DNA of 64,000 nt from Lotus japonicus (GCF_012489685.1 NC_080045.1:10627648-10691647); one strand, 5' to 3'. Positions 12,001 to 24,936 are shown, counted from the stretch's first letter. Translations and numbers: made by a program. The notes: generated by a model not told the origin, from the sequence alone.

Positions 12001-15000
12001 CTGATTTAGATCAGGTAATTGGTTCCTCTACTTGTAGTGATCAAGTTTTATCTCAAAATTACCAGAACATTGGCCTAAAAGGTGCTGAAACTTCTATTTC
12101 CAATGGTTCTGAGAAACGTGGCACTATTGACTTATCAAAGTGGCAATCCCATCATTCTGCACTAAAGCTGGACTCTTTACCTTCGAATTCTCTAATACAC
12201 CAGGATAAGGCTGATTCTCATTCTTTTATGGGCGATCTCAATGTCCAAATTCCTTCAGTTGATGAATTTGAGAAACCTAATGCTCAAAACTCTCCTGATT
12301 TCTCTTGGAATATTAATGGAGGTGTACCAAGCTCCAATCCAACTGGTCCAAGAAGCTCTTGGCATCGGAGTCGGAATAGTTCCTTGTCATTGGGATTCCA
12401 GTCACATGGGTGGTCTGATGTCAAGGCTGACTCTATTTACAATGATTTTAGCAATGGACCCAAAAAGCCACGGACACAGGTATCATATTCAGTGCCTTTT
12501 GCAGGGTATGAATATAGTTCAAGGCACAGAAACCATCATCAGAAAGGGCTTCCTCACAAACGAATTAGAAAAGCTAGTGAGAAGAAGTCATCAGATGTTG
12601 CTAGGGGCCCTGAAAAGAATTTTGAATGCTTATCTTGTGATGTGAATGTCTTGATCACTCTTGGTGATAAAGGTTGGAGAGAATCTGGGGCCCAAGTTGT
12701 ACTAGAGCTGTTTGACCATAATGAGTGGAAACTCTCCGTAAAACTCTTAGGAGTTACAAGGTATTCATACAAAGCACATCAGTTTATGCAACCTGGATCA
12801 ACAAATCGTTACACACATGCTATGATGTGGAAAGGAGGGAAGGATTGGATCTTGGAATTCCCAGATAGGAGTCAGTGGACCCTTTTCAAGGAGATGCACG
12901 AGGAATGCCACAACCGGAACATCCGTGCTGCTTCAGTTAAAAACATACCTATTCCTGGTGTTCACTTGATCGAAGAAAATGATGATTATGGATCTGAGGT
13001 AAATTTTATTCGAAGCTCTAAGTATTTCCGACAGGTTGACACAGATGTTGAGATGGCCCTGGATCCATCCCGTGTTCTGTATGACATGGATAGTGAGGAT
13101 GAGCAGTGGATTTCAAATGTTAGACATTCTGAAGATCTTAACTGTGACTTGAATGGGATCTCAGAGGAGATGTTCGAGAAGACAATGGACATGTTTGAAA
13201 AGGCTGCATACACTCAGATGCGCGATCAGTTTTCACCTAACGAAATAGAGGAACTCATGATTAATGTTGGGCCTCTGTGTGTAGTCAAAATCATTTACGA
13301 CCATTGGCAGCAGAGAAGGAAGAAGAAGGGGATGGCTTTAATACGGCACCTTCAGGTACTTGTTCAAATGACATTTCTTGTTCATGTTATGATCATTTAA
13401 GTCTTAGGAATATCTCTGGCCCCATTCGGTGTCTTCACATTGAATAATAGACTAGCCTTGCTGAAATACTTGAAGAGGAGGCTGAGAGAAGGGGGAGGCA
13501 CGAGAGATTTGTAACGGGGTGATCTTTAGCTCTGTTACACTTAATATATAATGTCTAAGGGGCCTTTTAAATCTAAAACTAAGTGTTCTGAGCCATTGTA
13601 TTTGGTGAATGTTACTTGTTGTTCTACTTGATAGTTTAGATGCGTTTTGTAGAATTGATGTGGTGGCTTCCAGGTCTACATCATCTTATTTGGATTTCTA
13701 CCAACTATTTGATATTTGTTCATTTTATTAAGGAGTGAACAGTCATTATTATTGGCGGTAATAACATAAAATGAATTGAGACGTGTTTTTTGCAGAATCA
13801 TACTACAGCACAACAAAACATATGAGTGGATTGAAATTGCATCACATCTCCAAATTTGGATCTGTTACTCTGTCATTCTGCCATTGTTTTTGTTTATAGA
13901 GTAATTTATTGCTATGGGACACGTAGATGTCACAAACATTTTACTGTCACTTCTGATGCTACTAGCTAGTGCTGGACTTTATTATTTATTTAAGTTTGAA
14001 TTTCATACCATACAACTGGAAATAGTACACATCATATAAATGATACTTTTATTATTATTATAACATTAATTCCTTATACTAATATTTTGACACTGATTTT
14101 CTTTTCTAATTTAAGATTTGTGCTATTATGTTTTACCATAGCCAATCTCATGTACTATTGTAAATTTTTTCTATCTGCAACAGTGTCGTATCTGTGCTTC
14201 CTTGACAATAACCCCACCTAGTAGCATAAGACACTGTTGTTAATTATTACAATAGGATGTTTGCATGATCTTGATTATGCAGGTTGTCTTTAAATTGTAG
14301 GTTGTAGTTGACCCTGTGCAAGTTGCTTGATGCAAAATCAGGTTCTTAATAGACTGGAGAGAAATTGATTGATCTCAAAGAAAAACAGCAAGTTGCTTGA
14401 TGCACAATCAGTTTCTTAATAGATAGGAGAGAAATTGATAGATCTAAAAAAGAAACAGAATTTTTTCTTGTAATAGAATGAGTTACACCCAGTAAGATAC
14501 TGACTGTGCCTCCCCAGAGCTTCAACTCCAAGAGAAAAATCTCTACTCTTACGATGTTACTTAAACCTCTTTCCTTCCTCCCTCTCTCGCCTCACTTTCC
14601 CCTATAAACTTCTTTCACTGGCCTCTGCTATCAGAATTCGCTCCTTTTCTAACTAACAGCCACACTTGTATATTTCCTTATCCTAGAATATACCTTCTAC
14701 AGAGTGGGCCTCTTTAATTGAGTGCTTCATCTCTATCCTTTAAGGGCCCGTTTGGTGGTCATGATAAGGAGACAAGATATGATAATGTAATGATATCCTA
14801 TTGTAATCTGCTATTTTTTGCGCCAACACCATTATTTACATTTTTGGTGACTATAGAAAAACAATGGCCAACACCATTGCTATCAATTCTTTCTAATCCA
14901 TATTTCATTAGGTGACTATCTGAGAACGCCTTACTAAAGAAAGCAATGGGCTTACCATGCTGCATGCGAACTGCCTTCATACCTTTCTTTGATGCATCCT

Positions 15001-17250
15001 GGCGAGAGATTGTGAGTGTCCTGTTCTAGCTTAAATCACCATATTCCGTAACAATCCATCAACTTCATGAGTAACGGCACCCACATACAGAAGTATAGAG
15101 GCTGAGAAGTACAACACTACCCTCCTTTTTCTCACATGTGAGGGGCCTTTTGAGCCTTTTAATTGCACTATATTGTGTTGCTGCCCCAATAAAAGGACAT
15201 AGTCATCTCCCGCCAATCAACTGTTACCTTCCCCCATGTCTTGAGCACTGCCACTCTAAGAATTACATTGATACGATCCAAGTTAAGAACATAAGCATCT
15301 GACATGAGCTCTAAGTTCCCTACTTGCATTGGAACTACCTTGGGTAACAACTTGTTGTCCATCCCCGAACCTAACTCCGAGCTATTTTGTAATGTCAACC
15401 TCAAGTCTTAATGTCAAGACAACTAGTGAAACAATAAAATTGTCGCTATCTTTATTGTCCACAAGAACCATTAATAGAATACCAGTTAACTCTACCTTCC
15501 AATTACATTGTGTTTGTGTATGTATGCACTGAACTTGTGATCCCAATTGAATCCGTAATGTTACACTGGTTCTTCTGTATATATCGCTTGATTTCCTAAA
15601 TAATAATTTCTCCTTCCTCGTTCAGCCATTTCCCACTCTCCTGAAATTATCATAATCAGTGACTTCTTAGGGCATTGAAATCATTGTGTTTGCGGTGATA
15701 TGTCTCCTTGCACCCAAATCACGAGCCCTTATTCTTCTGCTCTATGAGCTCCTATAAGTCATGTGTTTAAGTCTCTAGAATCTGAATTCTTCCCCTCCAT
15801 ACTTCTTGAAATGCATGTCGCTCAACCTTTTTTTTTGACAACTTGTATTCGTCAAAGTTAGAGTAAACAAACATGTTTAGAAAACTACATATTTTGTTTC
15901 TAAACACTTCAATGCCCCACTAAACATCACACTGCTAAAAGAATGCCAAATAAAACATATCTGTTGTTGTGCATGTCATTGAATGGTAAGTGTTTGTTTT
16001 TTAACGAGTTGGGTTTTTGGGGTTAGGATGATTTAGTTGGATATTTTTATTAACAGAGTTGATTCAGGTGTCAGTTTCTTAGTTAAATGGTTGCGTTACA
16101 ATTTTTATATGTTTTTTGCATAAATTATAGTGCTGGATACAGCTTTGGAAGGTTCACTAAAATTGCTAAGTGTTAATAATTTTATTTTTGATTGGCTGAA
16201 AGCTTGTTGACTTAAGTAATTTACCTTGCCTTTTCTGGATGAGGCCTGTGGCCTGTCTTCTTCTGTACATATGTTTATGCTTGGCTATTGTTTGTATGAA
16301 ATATTACCTTAACAATTTTTCTTTTGCTCATTTCAGCCGCCTCTGTGGGAAAGATATCAACAAGAAGTGAAGGAGTGGGAAGCAGCCCTGACGAAGAGCA
16401 ACCTCTCTTCTAATGGAGGGCTGGATAAGGTTGTGACTTTGGAGAAGCCACCCATGTTTGCGTTCTGTTTGAAACCAAGGGGTTTGGAATCACTGAACAA
16501 GGGATTTAGAAGTCGATCACAAAAGAGAATTTCAGTCTCTGGGCATACTGATAGCTTCCACCCTTTTGGTGAGTATTTGGTTTGAGTTGATTTAGTATTA
16601 TTACACTTGAGAACTAATTAAGAACTTTCTCCTTACATCTAATTGTTGTAAACTCAGGAAGAAGATTGAATGGCATAGCATATGGTGATGATAAGTTTGT
16701 ATACCCAGGCCATAGTTATGATTCTTTGGATGATTCCCCATTGCCCCAGACATCTCCTAGGTTATTCTCACCACGGGATGCTTTCAACATGAGATATTAT
16801 TCTGCGAGCAACGATGGGTACTACAGAAATCACAATCCAAAATCTCACAGGAGCAAGTCCAAGAAATTTGGGTCCTATATGTATCAAAACGTTGCACAGA
16901 CAACAGCTTATAATCAGAGAATGTCATTGTCAGGAAAGAGAAATGGAGTTACTAGATGGAACATGGGCGATTATGACTTGCCAGGTCACAGGCAGTACCT
17001 ACCAGATGGCCCTCAGAGGCATGGGATTGAGCAAATGGATGGTTCAGACCATGATGAGTTTAAATTGCGTGATGCCTCAGGTGCTGCTCAGCATGCACGC
17101 AAAATGGCGCAGCTAAAAAGACAGAGGGCTCAGAGATTGCATTATAGAGCAGATCTAGCTATTCACAAGGCTGTGGTTGCTCTTATGGCTGCTGAAGCAA
17201 TGAAAGGTTCTGAGGACTCGGTTGGTGATAGTAGTACAACAAGTACCTGA
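9008..17250 (+). CDS. EPCR: Enhancer of polycomb-like (EPCR-type) chromatin protein
   Basis: Four coding exons: 9008-11446, 11643-13355, 16337-16568, 16658-17250. All junctions are GT-AG and in phase, giving 1658 aa. The start MEGREENSNG..KKSRSLDLKSLYK matches the conserved beginning of this plant family; the next in-frame Met is far downstream. The N-terminal third is basic and low in complexity. A Tudor/PWWP-like region lies at about residues 347-417 (HFYEILYADVDAYWLL..KVFWPLDQSWYFG..YDDRDEEWINL). The family block RKLPPFALSFAAAPSFF opens exon 2. The EPL domain spans about residues 1230-1395 (DMDSEDEQWI..FSPNEIEELM..IIYDHWQQRRKKKG). Known role of the family: EPCR1/2 are subunits of the nuclear PWWP-EPCR-ARID-TRB (PEAT) complex acting on histone acetylation and silencing. 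Intron 3 (13356-16336) is large because of retroelement debris. Confidence 0.93.
14318..14457. repeat. 70-bp tandem duplication in the large EPCR intron
   Basis: Two adjacent copies (14318-14387 and 14388-14457) start with AGTTGCTTGATGCA and end with an A-rich CAG. They differ at only a few positions, so the duplication is fairly young. Confidence 0.8.
14798..15790 (-). mobile_element. Ty3/gypsy retrotransposon fragment, minus strand, inside EPCR intron 3
   Basis: On the minus strand three pieces in the order gag-protease-RT/RNase H are readable with stops: a CCHC-like remnant (about 15690-15760), an aspartic-protease-like region (VDNKDSDNFIVSLVVL, then AYVLNLDRINVILRVAVLKT and GKVTVDWREMTMSFYWGSN), and the connection piece KPIAFFSKAFSD (14800-14980), typical of the RT/RNase H border. 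Large internal parts are missing and no LTR was seen. It is opposite to the host gene and lies wholly in the intron. Confidence 0.7.
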
Positions 17251-18221
17251 CGCTCTGAAAAATTCAAGCATCCTTCCTGTTTGCTGTGTAGATGTGAAGA
17301 GGCAAGCAATTAGGTTTGGCATTGTTTTTGCTAGACATGGCATCTGGTTTACTTTGTCAAGAGTTGTGGCCTTTTTTCATTTTCCAGATATTCCTTCATG
17401 AGAGCCGAGTTCAGTGAGGCGGAGGAGATTTTGTTGCAGCAAAGTTCATCTCTCGATCATTGTCTAGCAGAAACTTTTCCAGCTTGAGATCTGCTCAATT
17501 CATCAACTGTTGCATTGATAGGCATGGTATAGGTCTGAATTTTTGGCTACCTATAATTTGTACAGATTCCCCCCCTCCCTTTTTGCCCCCTTTAAGCTCT
17601 CGCTCCCCTTCTCAGTTTTAAACATTCAACATGAAAATAGAAATCGGCCAAATAATACAACACCAGTTTGAACAGAAATTTCGCCGTTATTTAGTTTTAG
17701 GTAAATAGTGCGTGATTCACAAACCACCTGTTATTTTATGGCCCATGTCTTGCCAAAGTTAATCGTTCCGTTCATATCCGTTAGTTCGGGGGAGAATATT
17801 AATTTTAAGAATTAATATATTTGAACCCTGGAGGGATTTATGATAGTGAGAAATATATCTCAACCATTGGGTTCAAGTACGAACTTTCATGGTTAGAGAA
17901 TGGGCATGTGATATGTATCATAGCTATTTTCTAGAGGAAAATGTTTGATAAAGCATCAAGGGTTTTAGAGACCTGGACAGAAGTGAGGAGTAGAGAAGTT
18001 ATACATGTGATATAATATTTCTCTTTTCTAAAATATAATGATGTGTTTGTATTGTTAGTATTTCATGTATTATAACTGCGTTCAAAAATAGAGAAATCCT
18101 AGTGTAGGCCCATGAAGCAGGGGTATGTTATCTGTAGGAATAATGAATTGTTTTATTTTGACCAAAAAAAAATGAATTGTTTTATTTTGTACATGTGATT
18201 ACTTTTTTACCACCTTAGGGT
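17251..18221. other. EPCR 3' UTR then intergenic DNA
   Basis: The first few hundred bases after the stop at 17248-17250 are the probable 3' UTR (T-rich; no poly(A) signal could be picked with confidence). After about 17600 the sequence is AT-rich intergenic DNA with no recognised gene. Confidence 0.5.
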
Positions 18222-18771
18222 TAGGGGTGTACAGGGCCCGACCCTGTCCATTGACCCGTCCTGGCCCATGTCCCTTAGACCCGCATCTCGTCGGATTTCT
18301 TCGGGTCTAGGGATAAGTTCGGGTTTAAAAACTGGACCCTATCCATATTTAGGGTCGGTAAAAGTCAAATTCAATCCATCCCACAACTCTCTTTACCTAC
18401 TAACCTCAAAATATGATTTTGTATATTTTCATTAATTGTTAAGTTTCAAAGTGAACTACATTTAAATTTTTTGTTCTAGTTTAGTATTTTGTTATGAAAA
18501 ACTTTACTTCTATGTAGTTTCTTCCATAATTCATTTATAGGATAGGAAATTAATTTTCTACAAAATGATAAGTATTCATAATTCCTTATTGAAATTTGAA
18601 ATTTACATTCAATTTCTCATTCGGGCCTGCCCGAACTCGTCCTTTTGTGACCCGACCTATGTTGAACCCACACCTATCGGGTCTAGGGACGGGTTCGGGT
18701 TTAAAAACTGACCCAACCAATATTTAGGGTCGGGTAAAAGTCAAGTTGAACCCGTCCTACGAACACCCTTA
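18222..18771. mobile_element. Short non-autonomous element with internal direct repeats
   Basis: A GC-richer island bounded by TTAGGGGTGT on the left and the inverse ACACCCTTA on the right. Inside, a block of about 80 bp containing CGGGTTTAAAAACTG and ATATTTAGGGTCGG occurs twice in the same direction (about 18290-18372 and 18678-18760). AGGGGTGT ends are common in hAT-type elements, but no 8-bp target duplication was found, so the class is uncertain. Confidence 0.4.
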
Positions 18772-21384
18772 CTTTGTGCTTCTTTAAGATGTTTGTGATC
18801 ATATTCCGAGTAGTATTCTTTCCATTTCTATACATGTAAAAACTTCGATAAACTAAGATATCATCCTCAGTACAAGTCACTTGCGTTTGATAAAAAATAT
18901 ACACCTCTGAATATAATTACAGCTATACAAGACATATATTATAAACTTATGCAATTTTATAAAAGTGTGGTTATAGATCATCAGACATATAAATTCCATG
19001 CTTGGTATAATTACACATGCTCACATTATATAATGATGTATATAATAACCATAAATTACTAACCTTCATGAGGTGCAAGACATTGTAGAGAAGCTTCGTT
19101 AAAACCTGCATATTTAAACTACAAAACGAAAAACAAAAATTAGAAAGTAATATAAAAAAACATAAACTTAAACAGGTCAAAATAATAAGAGAAGAAAATA
19201 GAAGTGATATGTGATGAAAGTGATGTGCAAACCCTTAATATAAAGGTTATTACTAGAATCATCGATAAAGTTGTCAGTAACCTATAAAAAGGTAAAATTA
19301 CGCAGTTGGTATGATTAGATTGGCCTTATAGACCCACAGTAAAATAGGTCCCTTGATCTAAATCCATAATAAATATAATAAATGTAAGAGTTGCTAGTTG
19401 GATTGCTTAAAAACTATTTCGGTGGGTTCAGACTGACACATAGGATTTAAGCAACCCAAGCAGAATTCGCTCCAACCACGGTTGCTTAGTTTACTTTTAG
19501 TTGTGTTCCATTATACCTCTTATATTTATATTATTTTAAGGTAATGACACTATATAAGTACATGAATGAAAGAGAAAATATGATTTTTTTGTCAAAAAAG
19601 TAAGGAGAGAGAAAATAAGCAACCGTTGCTTAAATTTAAGCAACCCAACTGCCACGTCATGTTGCTCCAGTGATGCTCAAAAATAACCAACGTTGCTTAA
19701 GTTGCCAACTGGATTTAAGCAACCCTGCTCTAAGCTAAAATAAGTCAACTTTTATTGACAAAAAAGAGAAGTCGACCTTTTCTTTTTCTTTATGCATTCA
19801 ACGTAAAACTGATCTTTACGTTTATTTATTTATTTTACTTGATCTTTTAATAGTTTCTTTTCATCATAGGGAAACATATACTTTTCAAATATGGGACTCA
19901 ACCAAACTTTGGATTGAGTAATCGATTTTTTTGAAAAGCAACAAGGACATCCTTGTAAGATTGTATGATAGATAATAAGGTTTTCTCAGAGTTTTGATTG
20001 GTAACTATAATATTAAAATATGGAAGATAAAAAGATGACAAAATGTTGGAGTTGATACATGAGGAAATTTTAATAGCACAACAAATAATGTGAGGACATG
20101 AATTGAAGTTTGAATGGTGTATATTTAATGTATAATAAAGAATATAAGATAAAAAGAGGACGAAATCTTGGAGGAAATTTTTCTAATGTGGAAAAATTGA
20201 CTAGCACACACACACAGATATAGATATATATGCTATCCACACATTAAAATTTTCATAATCATTCCAACTTCAATAAATTTGATACTATTCTAATTTCAAT
20301 TGCTTTTATGATGTAAAACAAGTTTCAAACAAAAATATGTAAAACTAAGTACAAGGTAGAGTTTAATAAACATATTAGAGAAGACATAAAACACAAGTTG
20401 TGTTATGTGTTTGGTGCATAATAAAATTAAAATAAGACATGGTAGCAGTAGAAAGATGCATTTAAATTATGTTAAAGAAGGTGTAACCAAATATAATAAG
20501 ATAGACCATATTGCCTTTGTCCACTATCAATGTAGGTTAAAGACCACCTTAAGTTTGAAGAAATATTGAGAATTCATAATCAATTGTTTAAATAAATTTT
20601 ATTTAATTAGGTATATAATGAGAATCAAGAAAAAATATGAGTATGAACATCGTAATCAAATGAGTAATCCACTATCAATAAATACTTTAATGCCTCCAAA
20701 CCTAATTTTCATTTGAACTAACCTCCATGTCATGAGAATCTTTATCAGGAAGGAGGATGAGGCTTTGTAAACAAAATTCGTCTTTTGGTCATGAATTTCA
20801 GTCATGATCTGGGATCACGTTTGTGATAGTATTGTCACGGCCGAAGGTCCGTGTGACTGCATCACCCTGCAATTGTGATCGAAACAATCACGATTGTTAA
20901 TCATTTTCCATAATGCAAACTGTGGTGTAACCACAAATACAATCACAACCGCAATCAGGATCACAATTTAAAACCTTGATTACAACAATTAATTCAAGAG
21001 ATATCTAGGAACAATTGATATTTAGGGATAATTAAAAGAAGAAATCATACCTTTACGATTCTTACCCCTATCGAGGGTTGATATGCTTACATCCATGAGA
21101 ATGAGGAAAAGGTAACAAAGATTTAGGGATTTTGAAACACATGATGAGAAAATGTTGTATGAATTTTTGGATATCAGAGAGCATCTAAGATTTTTTTTCT
21201 AGGTTAAGAGGGAATGATATTCAAACTTGAAAATGACAACGAATTTCGGCGAAATGATGCAGGAAATTGAGATTTAGTGATTTTATAGAATCTTGGATTT
21301 CTAGCCTTGTGCAGGGAACCCATTAGTCACAGTCGGCCCAACCCCAACTCAAATGAGGGTCTTGCTTTTTGCACACCCTAAAAT
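18772..21384. other. Intergenic AT-rich DNA
   Basis: No gene recognised. It contains a MITE-like stretch (listed separately), a short CA/TA simple repeat near 20205-20230, and a segment at 20800-20990 with repeated 'atcacaa/ttgtgat' sequences ending in AAAACCTTGATTACAAC that looks like a decayed palindromic repeat. Confidence 0.5.
19386..19737. mobile_element. MITE-like repeat with TTGCTTAAAT motifs
   Basis: The motif TTGCTTAAATCC or its inverse TTTAAGCAACCC appears at least four times in about 350 bp, at both ends and in both orientations, as in a non-autonomous element with inverted ends. No TSD was identified. Confidence 0.3.
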
Positions 21385-21393
21385 TACATTTTA

Positions 21394-22873
21394 GGCTTAT
21401 TAGCACTTTTGGTCCCCCAGGTTTGAAAAATGTGCAAACTGAGTCCCTCACGTTTAAAAATAACATTTCGCTACCCCCACGTTAGTCTCCGTTAACAATT
21501 TTGGTCCCCCATCAACTTTCCTTCAAAAACCTAACAGTTTTAGCTGATGTGGAATTTTTTAATTGAGCTGGCATTAAATTAGGAGAGAGAATAAAATTCC
21601 ACATATACAATTAACAATTAAAATAAAATAAAATAAAATTATTAATTAAAAATAAACACTACAATTCATATTTCTTCATCTTCATCATTCATTATGTTCA
21701 AAAAAAATCTTAATCATTCATCTTTACATCTTCATGTTCATACATTTCTAGTAAAAAATAAAACCAACCCAAATTTCTTCATCTAACCCAGATTTCTTCA
21801 TCTTCATCTTCACTAGAATCTCAAAATAAACCCAGATAAGGGAAGGAAAGCACCACGAATACTCAAAAGCAGCAAAATAACAGCAAAGAGGAACGGGGGA
21901 AGGAAAACCGGCAGCAACAAAAGGATCCAAGAACACAGAACATCAGCCAAGCATTCTGACCCAACAACAAAGGATTGAGATCAAAGGCAAAGAGAGCAAA
22001 TCAAAGATTAAAGACAGAAGAACCCAGATCTTAATTGCTTTCATTCCTTATATTCCCTCTCAACCAACCAACCCAAACTGCCACTGTAATCGCGCCACTT
22101 GCAACTTGGAAGGGAAGAAGAAGATCCGATTCAATTAACACAAACCACACACGAGTACAAGCCCTAAACCTAGCAAGAGGGTTCTAGAGATCTGGAGACT
22201 CGGCCACCCCTACAAGCCTCATCCACCAAACCCAGTCCTGCATCTGAATCGAACCGACCCAAGTCTCCCAGATTCTAGAGATCTGGAGGCTCGGCGAAGG
22301 TGTGATGGTGCGGCACTTCGCGGAGTGGAGATCCATGGAACAGCGGCGCTGCGAACCCAGAGGTGGCGGCGGCGGCGCGGGTGGAGGTGCTTAGGGAAAG
22401 GGATTAACCACGGAGGACTCTCTCACTTGATCTCTTCCTCATGATTGGAGAGTGGGAGGTTGGGGTTAGGGTTTTGATGGGGTTAGATCGCAGAAGAAGA
22501 AACAATCAGAGAGAAATGAAGAACAAGAAGAGAGAGAGAAAATGGAGAAGAAGATGAGAAGATGAAGTTCGTTTGTTATTTTTTTCCTGATCTGGAAGAT
22601 GGTGTTTGGTTTTGAACGTGAAGAAGAATGTTTTAATTTGTTAAACAATTTCATTAATTATTAAAGGATTTTTATTTTTAATTAATTTTATCCATTTAAA
22701 TTTTATTAAAAATTTCACATCAGCTAAAACCGTTAGTTTTTGGATGGAAAATTGTTGGGGGACAAAAACTGTTAACGGAGACTAACGTGGGGGTAGCAAA
22801 ATGCTATTTTTAAACGTGAGGGACTCTGTTTGCACATTTTTCAAACCTAGGGAACCAAAAGTGCTAATAAGCC
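21394..22873. mobile_element. MULE (Pack-MULE-like), 1480 bp, with 9-bp TSD
   Basis: Both ends start GGCTTATTAGCACTTTTGG read inward, and the inverted repeat continues for about 165 bp with scattered mismatches. The flanks are perfect 9-bp duplications, TACATTTTA at 21385-21393 and 22874-22882, the hallmark of Mutator-like elements. There is no transposase. The interior changes from AT-rich to GC-rich (about 22140-22400, including a GGC-repeat stretch), unlike the surroundings, which suggests captured genic DNA. I could not identify the source; the open frames inside match no family I recognise. Confidence 0.88.
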
Positions 22874-22984
22874 TACATTTTAACACCCAATATTTTTGTA
22901 TTTTTTTAATTCCTAAAATACATTTAAGTAAAAAGTATTAGTTACGTATTTTACTCACACATTTACAATTACCCGTGTAGAACA

Positions 22985-23940
22985 TTGCTTCCAAAACTTG
23001 ACCTTTCCGAAGCACAAATTTTACACTTCCAGATATTGAAATTTCGAAAGTAGAAAAAACTATATGCTGAAAGCAAAAAATTATACTTTCGTAAGTTGAA
23101 ATTCTGGAAGTAAAAAAAAATTCCTCTTGTCAATTAAACTTCTGAAACTCGAACTTTTGGAAGAATAAATCTTGAAAACTTTGGAACTTGAACTTCCACA
23201 AGCAAAATATTTCACACTTTCGGAAGTTGAAATTTTGGGAGTAAAAAAATTACTCTCTTCGTTCTTTTTTAAGTGTCATTCTAGCGAAAAGTTCTCTAAC
23301 CAAGATAGTGGGTTATTGAAGTTTTTTTCTCATTCTACCCTGTCACATTCTAATCATGAAGTTATAAAGTTTTCCAACCAAAATAGTGGATAATTATTTT
23401 TTTGTTATACTCTCTCTCTCATATCATTAAACTATTTATCATTCTTCCCTCCCTAGTAGCAATTAAAATTTATAACCTCTCTCCAATTTTTAATGTTAAC
23501 ATCTTTTTCTATGTAACTTTGAAAGCTCTTTTGGGTACTTTTATTGGAATTTAATTTCAACATACTAGACAAGACTTTAAATTGATGTAATGAGAATTTA
23601 ATTTCCACTTACTATAAGGGTATAATTGATTAAATGGATCTTAAAACATCAAAACGACAGTTAAATAGGAACAAAATATTTCTTCTAAAACGACACTTAA
23701 AAAGGAACGGAGGGAGTAACTTCAAGAAGAATTTTTATTTTCTTCTTGTGATTACACTTATGGAATTTCAAGTATTGAAAGGAAAAAAAAATAGACTTCT
23801 GGTACTTGAACTTTTCGAAATAAAAACATTTTACTTCGAAAAGTTGACATTCCAGAACCTTTTTTTTTTTTTTCACTTTTTGAAGGTGAACTTTTGGAAA
23901 AATGAAAAATTTATTTCCAAAAGACAAAGTTTTGGAATAG
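22985..23940. repeat. Degenerate array of 'TTCGGAAGTTGAAATT'-type units
   Basis: Between 22985 and 23250 and again between 23720 and 23940, loosely repeated units contain TTTCGGAAGTTGAAATT, 'gaacttttggaa' and A-runs at irregular spacing. The two halves are separated by a Stowaway-type insertion. No coding potential. It could be a decayed satellite or the subterminal repeat zone of an unrecognised DNA transposon. Confidence 0.5.
23253..23716. mobile_element. Stowaway/mariner-type MITE, 464 bp, TA target duplication
   Basis: The left end CTCTCTTCGTTC..TTTTTAAGTGTC and the inverse of the right end CTCCCTCCGTTCCTTTTTAAG form the classic CTCCCTCCGTTC terminal repeat of Tc1/mariner-derived Stowaway elements. 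TA flanks both ends (23251-23252 and 23717-23718). It is inserted in the degenerate array above. Confidence 0.8.
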
Positions 23941-24529
23941 TTGTATAAGGATATTTTTGGAATAAATCAAAGTATTCAAATATTAATTTTGGGTGTTCAA
24001 AAAGAAATCCCCCTCAAATGAATACTTCATAAGTCTTTGTTACGAAATAAAATGATAGACTCAATACTTTGGCCCAATATTGACAATATCCTACGCATAT
24101 GCGACTAAAGAGCCTTCTATTGTAGGTGGAACATGCCCTCGTTTGTAAAGAAAGCAATAAAAGCGCTCAGTTACCAACTATCACACACATTGAACTAAGG
24201 CCAACACGAGAAATGTACATTAAAAGGGAGCGTTGAAAGAGAAATGAAACGGCTTGAGTGCCATTAAGGGCATGATCATAGTGTGCAGTGGAATGCCACA
24301 CATGTTCAAAGCAATTAAAGAGGACGCAAACACTACAACACATGCAGAAGTACAAGAAAGGCAGAAGCCAGTTACAATACAACAAAGTTACAGAATTGCC
24401 TACATGAGGTCTTAAAAGGAGAATTAAGTCTGCAAATTTGGCCTCATATTTAACTCAACCCAAATCCCATTTAAACCAGTGATGTAAGGCTTTCCATGCT
24501 CAATCACAAAAAGTACATAATGCATGATA

Positions 24530-24936
24530 TCAATGAGATGTGTACACCCATGCATCCAGGTTCAGTTTTGGACAAAAATGATGAAAGCTCTTCGGTGTAT
24601 TCCATATTCCATAATGTATAGAGGAATCATAGGCTCATTGTTATATCTCACATCTAGAAGGCCGGAAATCATGTATAGTGTGTGTCAATGTGCAAGATTT
24701 CAAGTAAATCCCCAAGAATCTCATTTGAAGCTGTTAAACGAATATTCAGATAGAGTTGAAAGAAGGGTGAAGATTTTAGGTTAATAAAATTTATGATGCT
24801 GATTATGCTGGTGATAGAGTTGAGAGAAAAAGTACTAATGGAGGATGCCATTTCCTTAGTCAATGCCTAATCTCATAGACAAGTAGAAAACAAAGCACTA
24901 TCTCTTTATCCACCACTGAAGCAAAAAATATTGTTG
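24530..24936 (+). mobile_element. Ty1/copia reverse transcriptase/RNase H remnant, interrupted by CACTA
   Basis: The + strand translates, with frame changes, to copia landmarks: YRGIIGSLLYLTSRRPEIMY, CQCARFQVNPQESHLK, then a degraded 'DRVERKST..' and 'SLSTTEAK' segment (RNase H). The reading stops where the CACTA element starts at 24937 and appears to resume at 28740 for about 60 bp (ending 'SYGANINW'). The left limit is where homology becomes readable; no LTR found. Confidence 0.75.

Noticed and set aside
14743..14800. GGGCCCGTTTGGTGG as the start of a hAT or Harbinger element in the EPCR intron
   Set aside because: No matching inverse end or target duplication found nearby.
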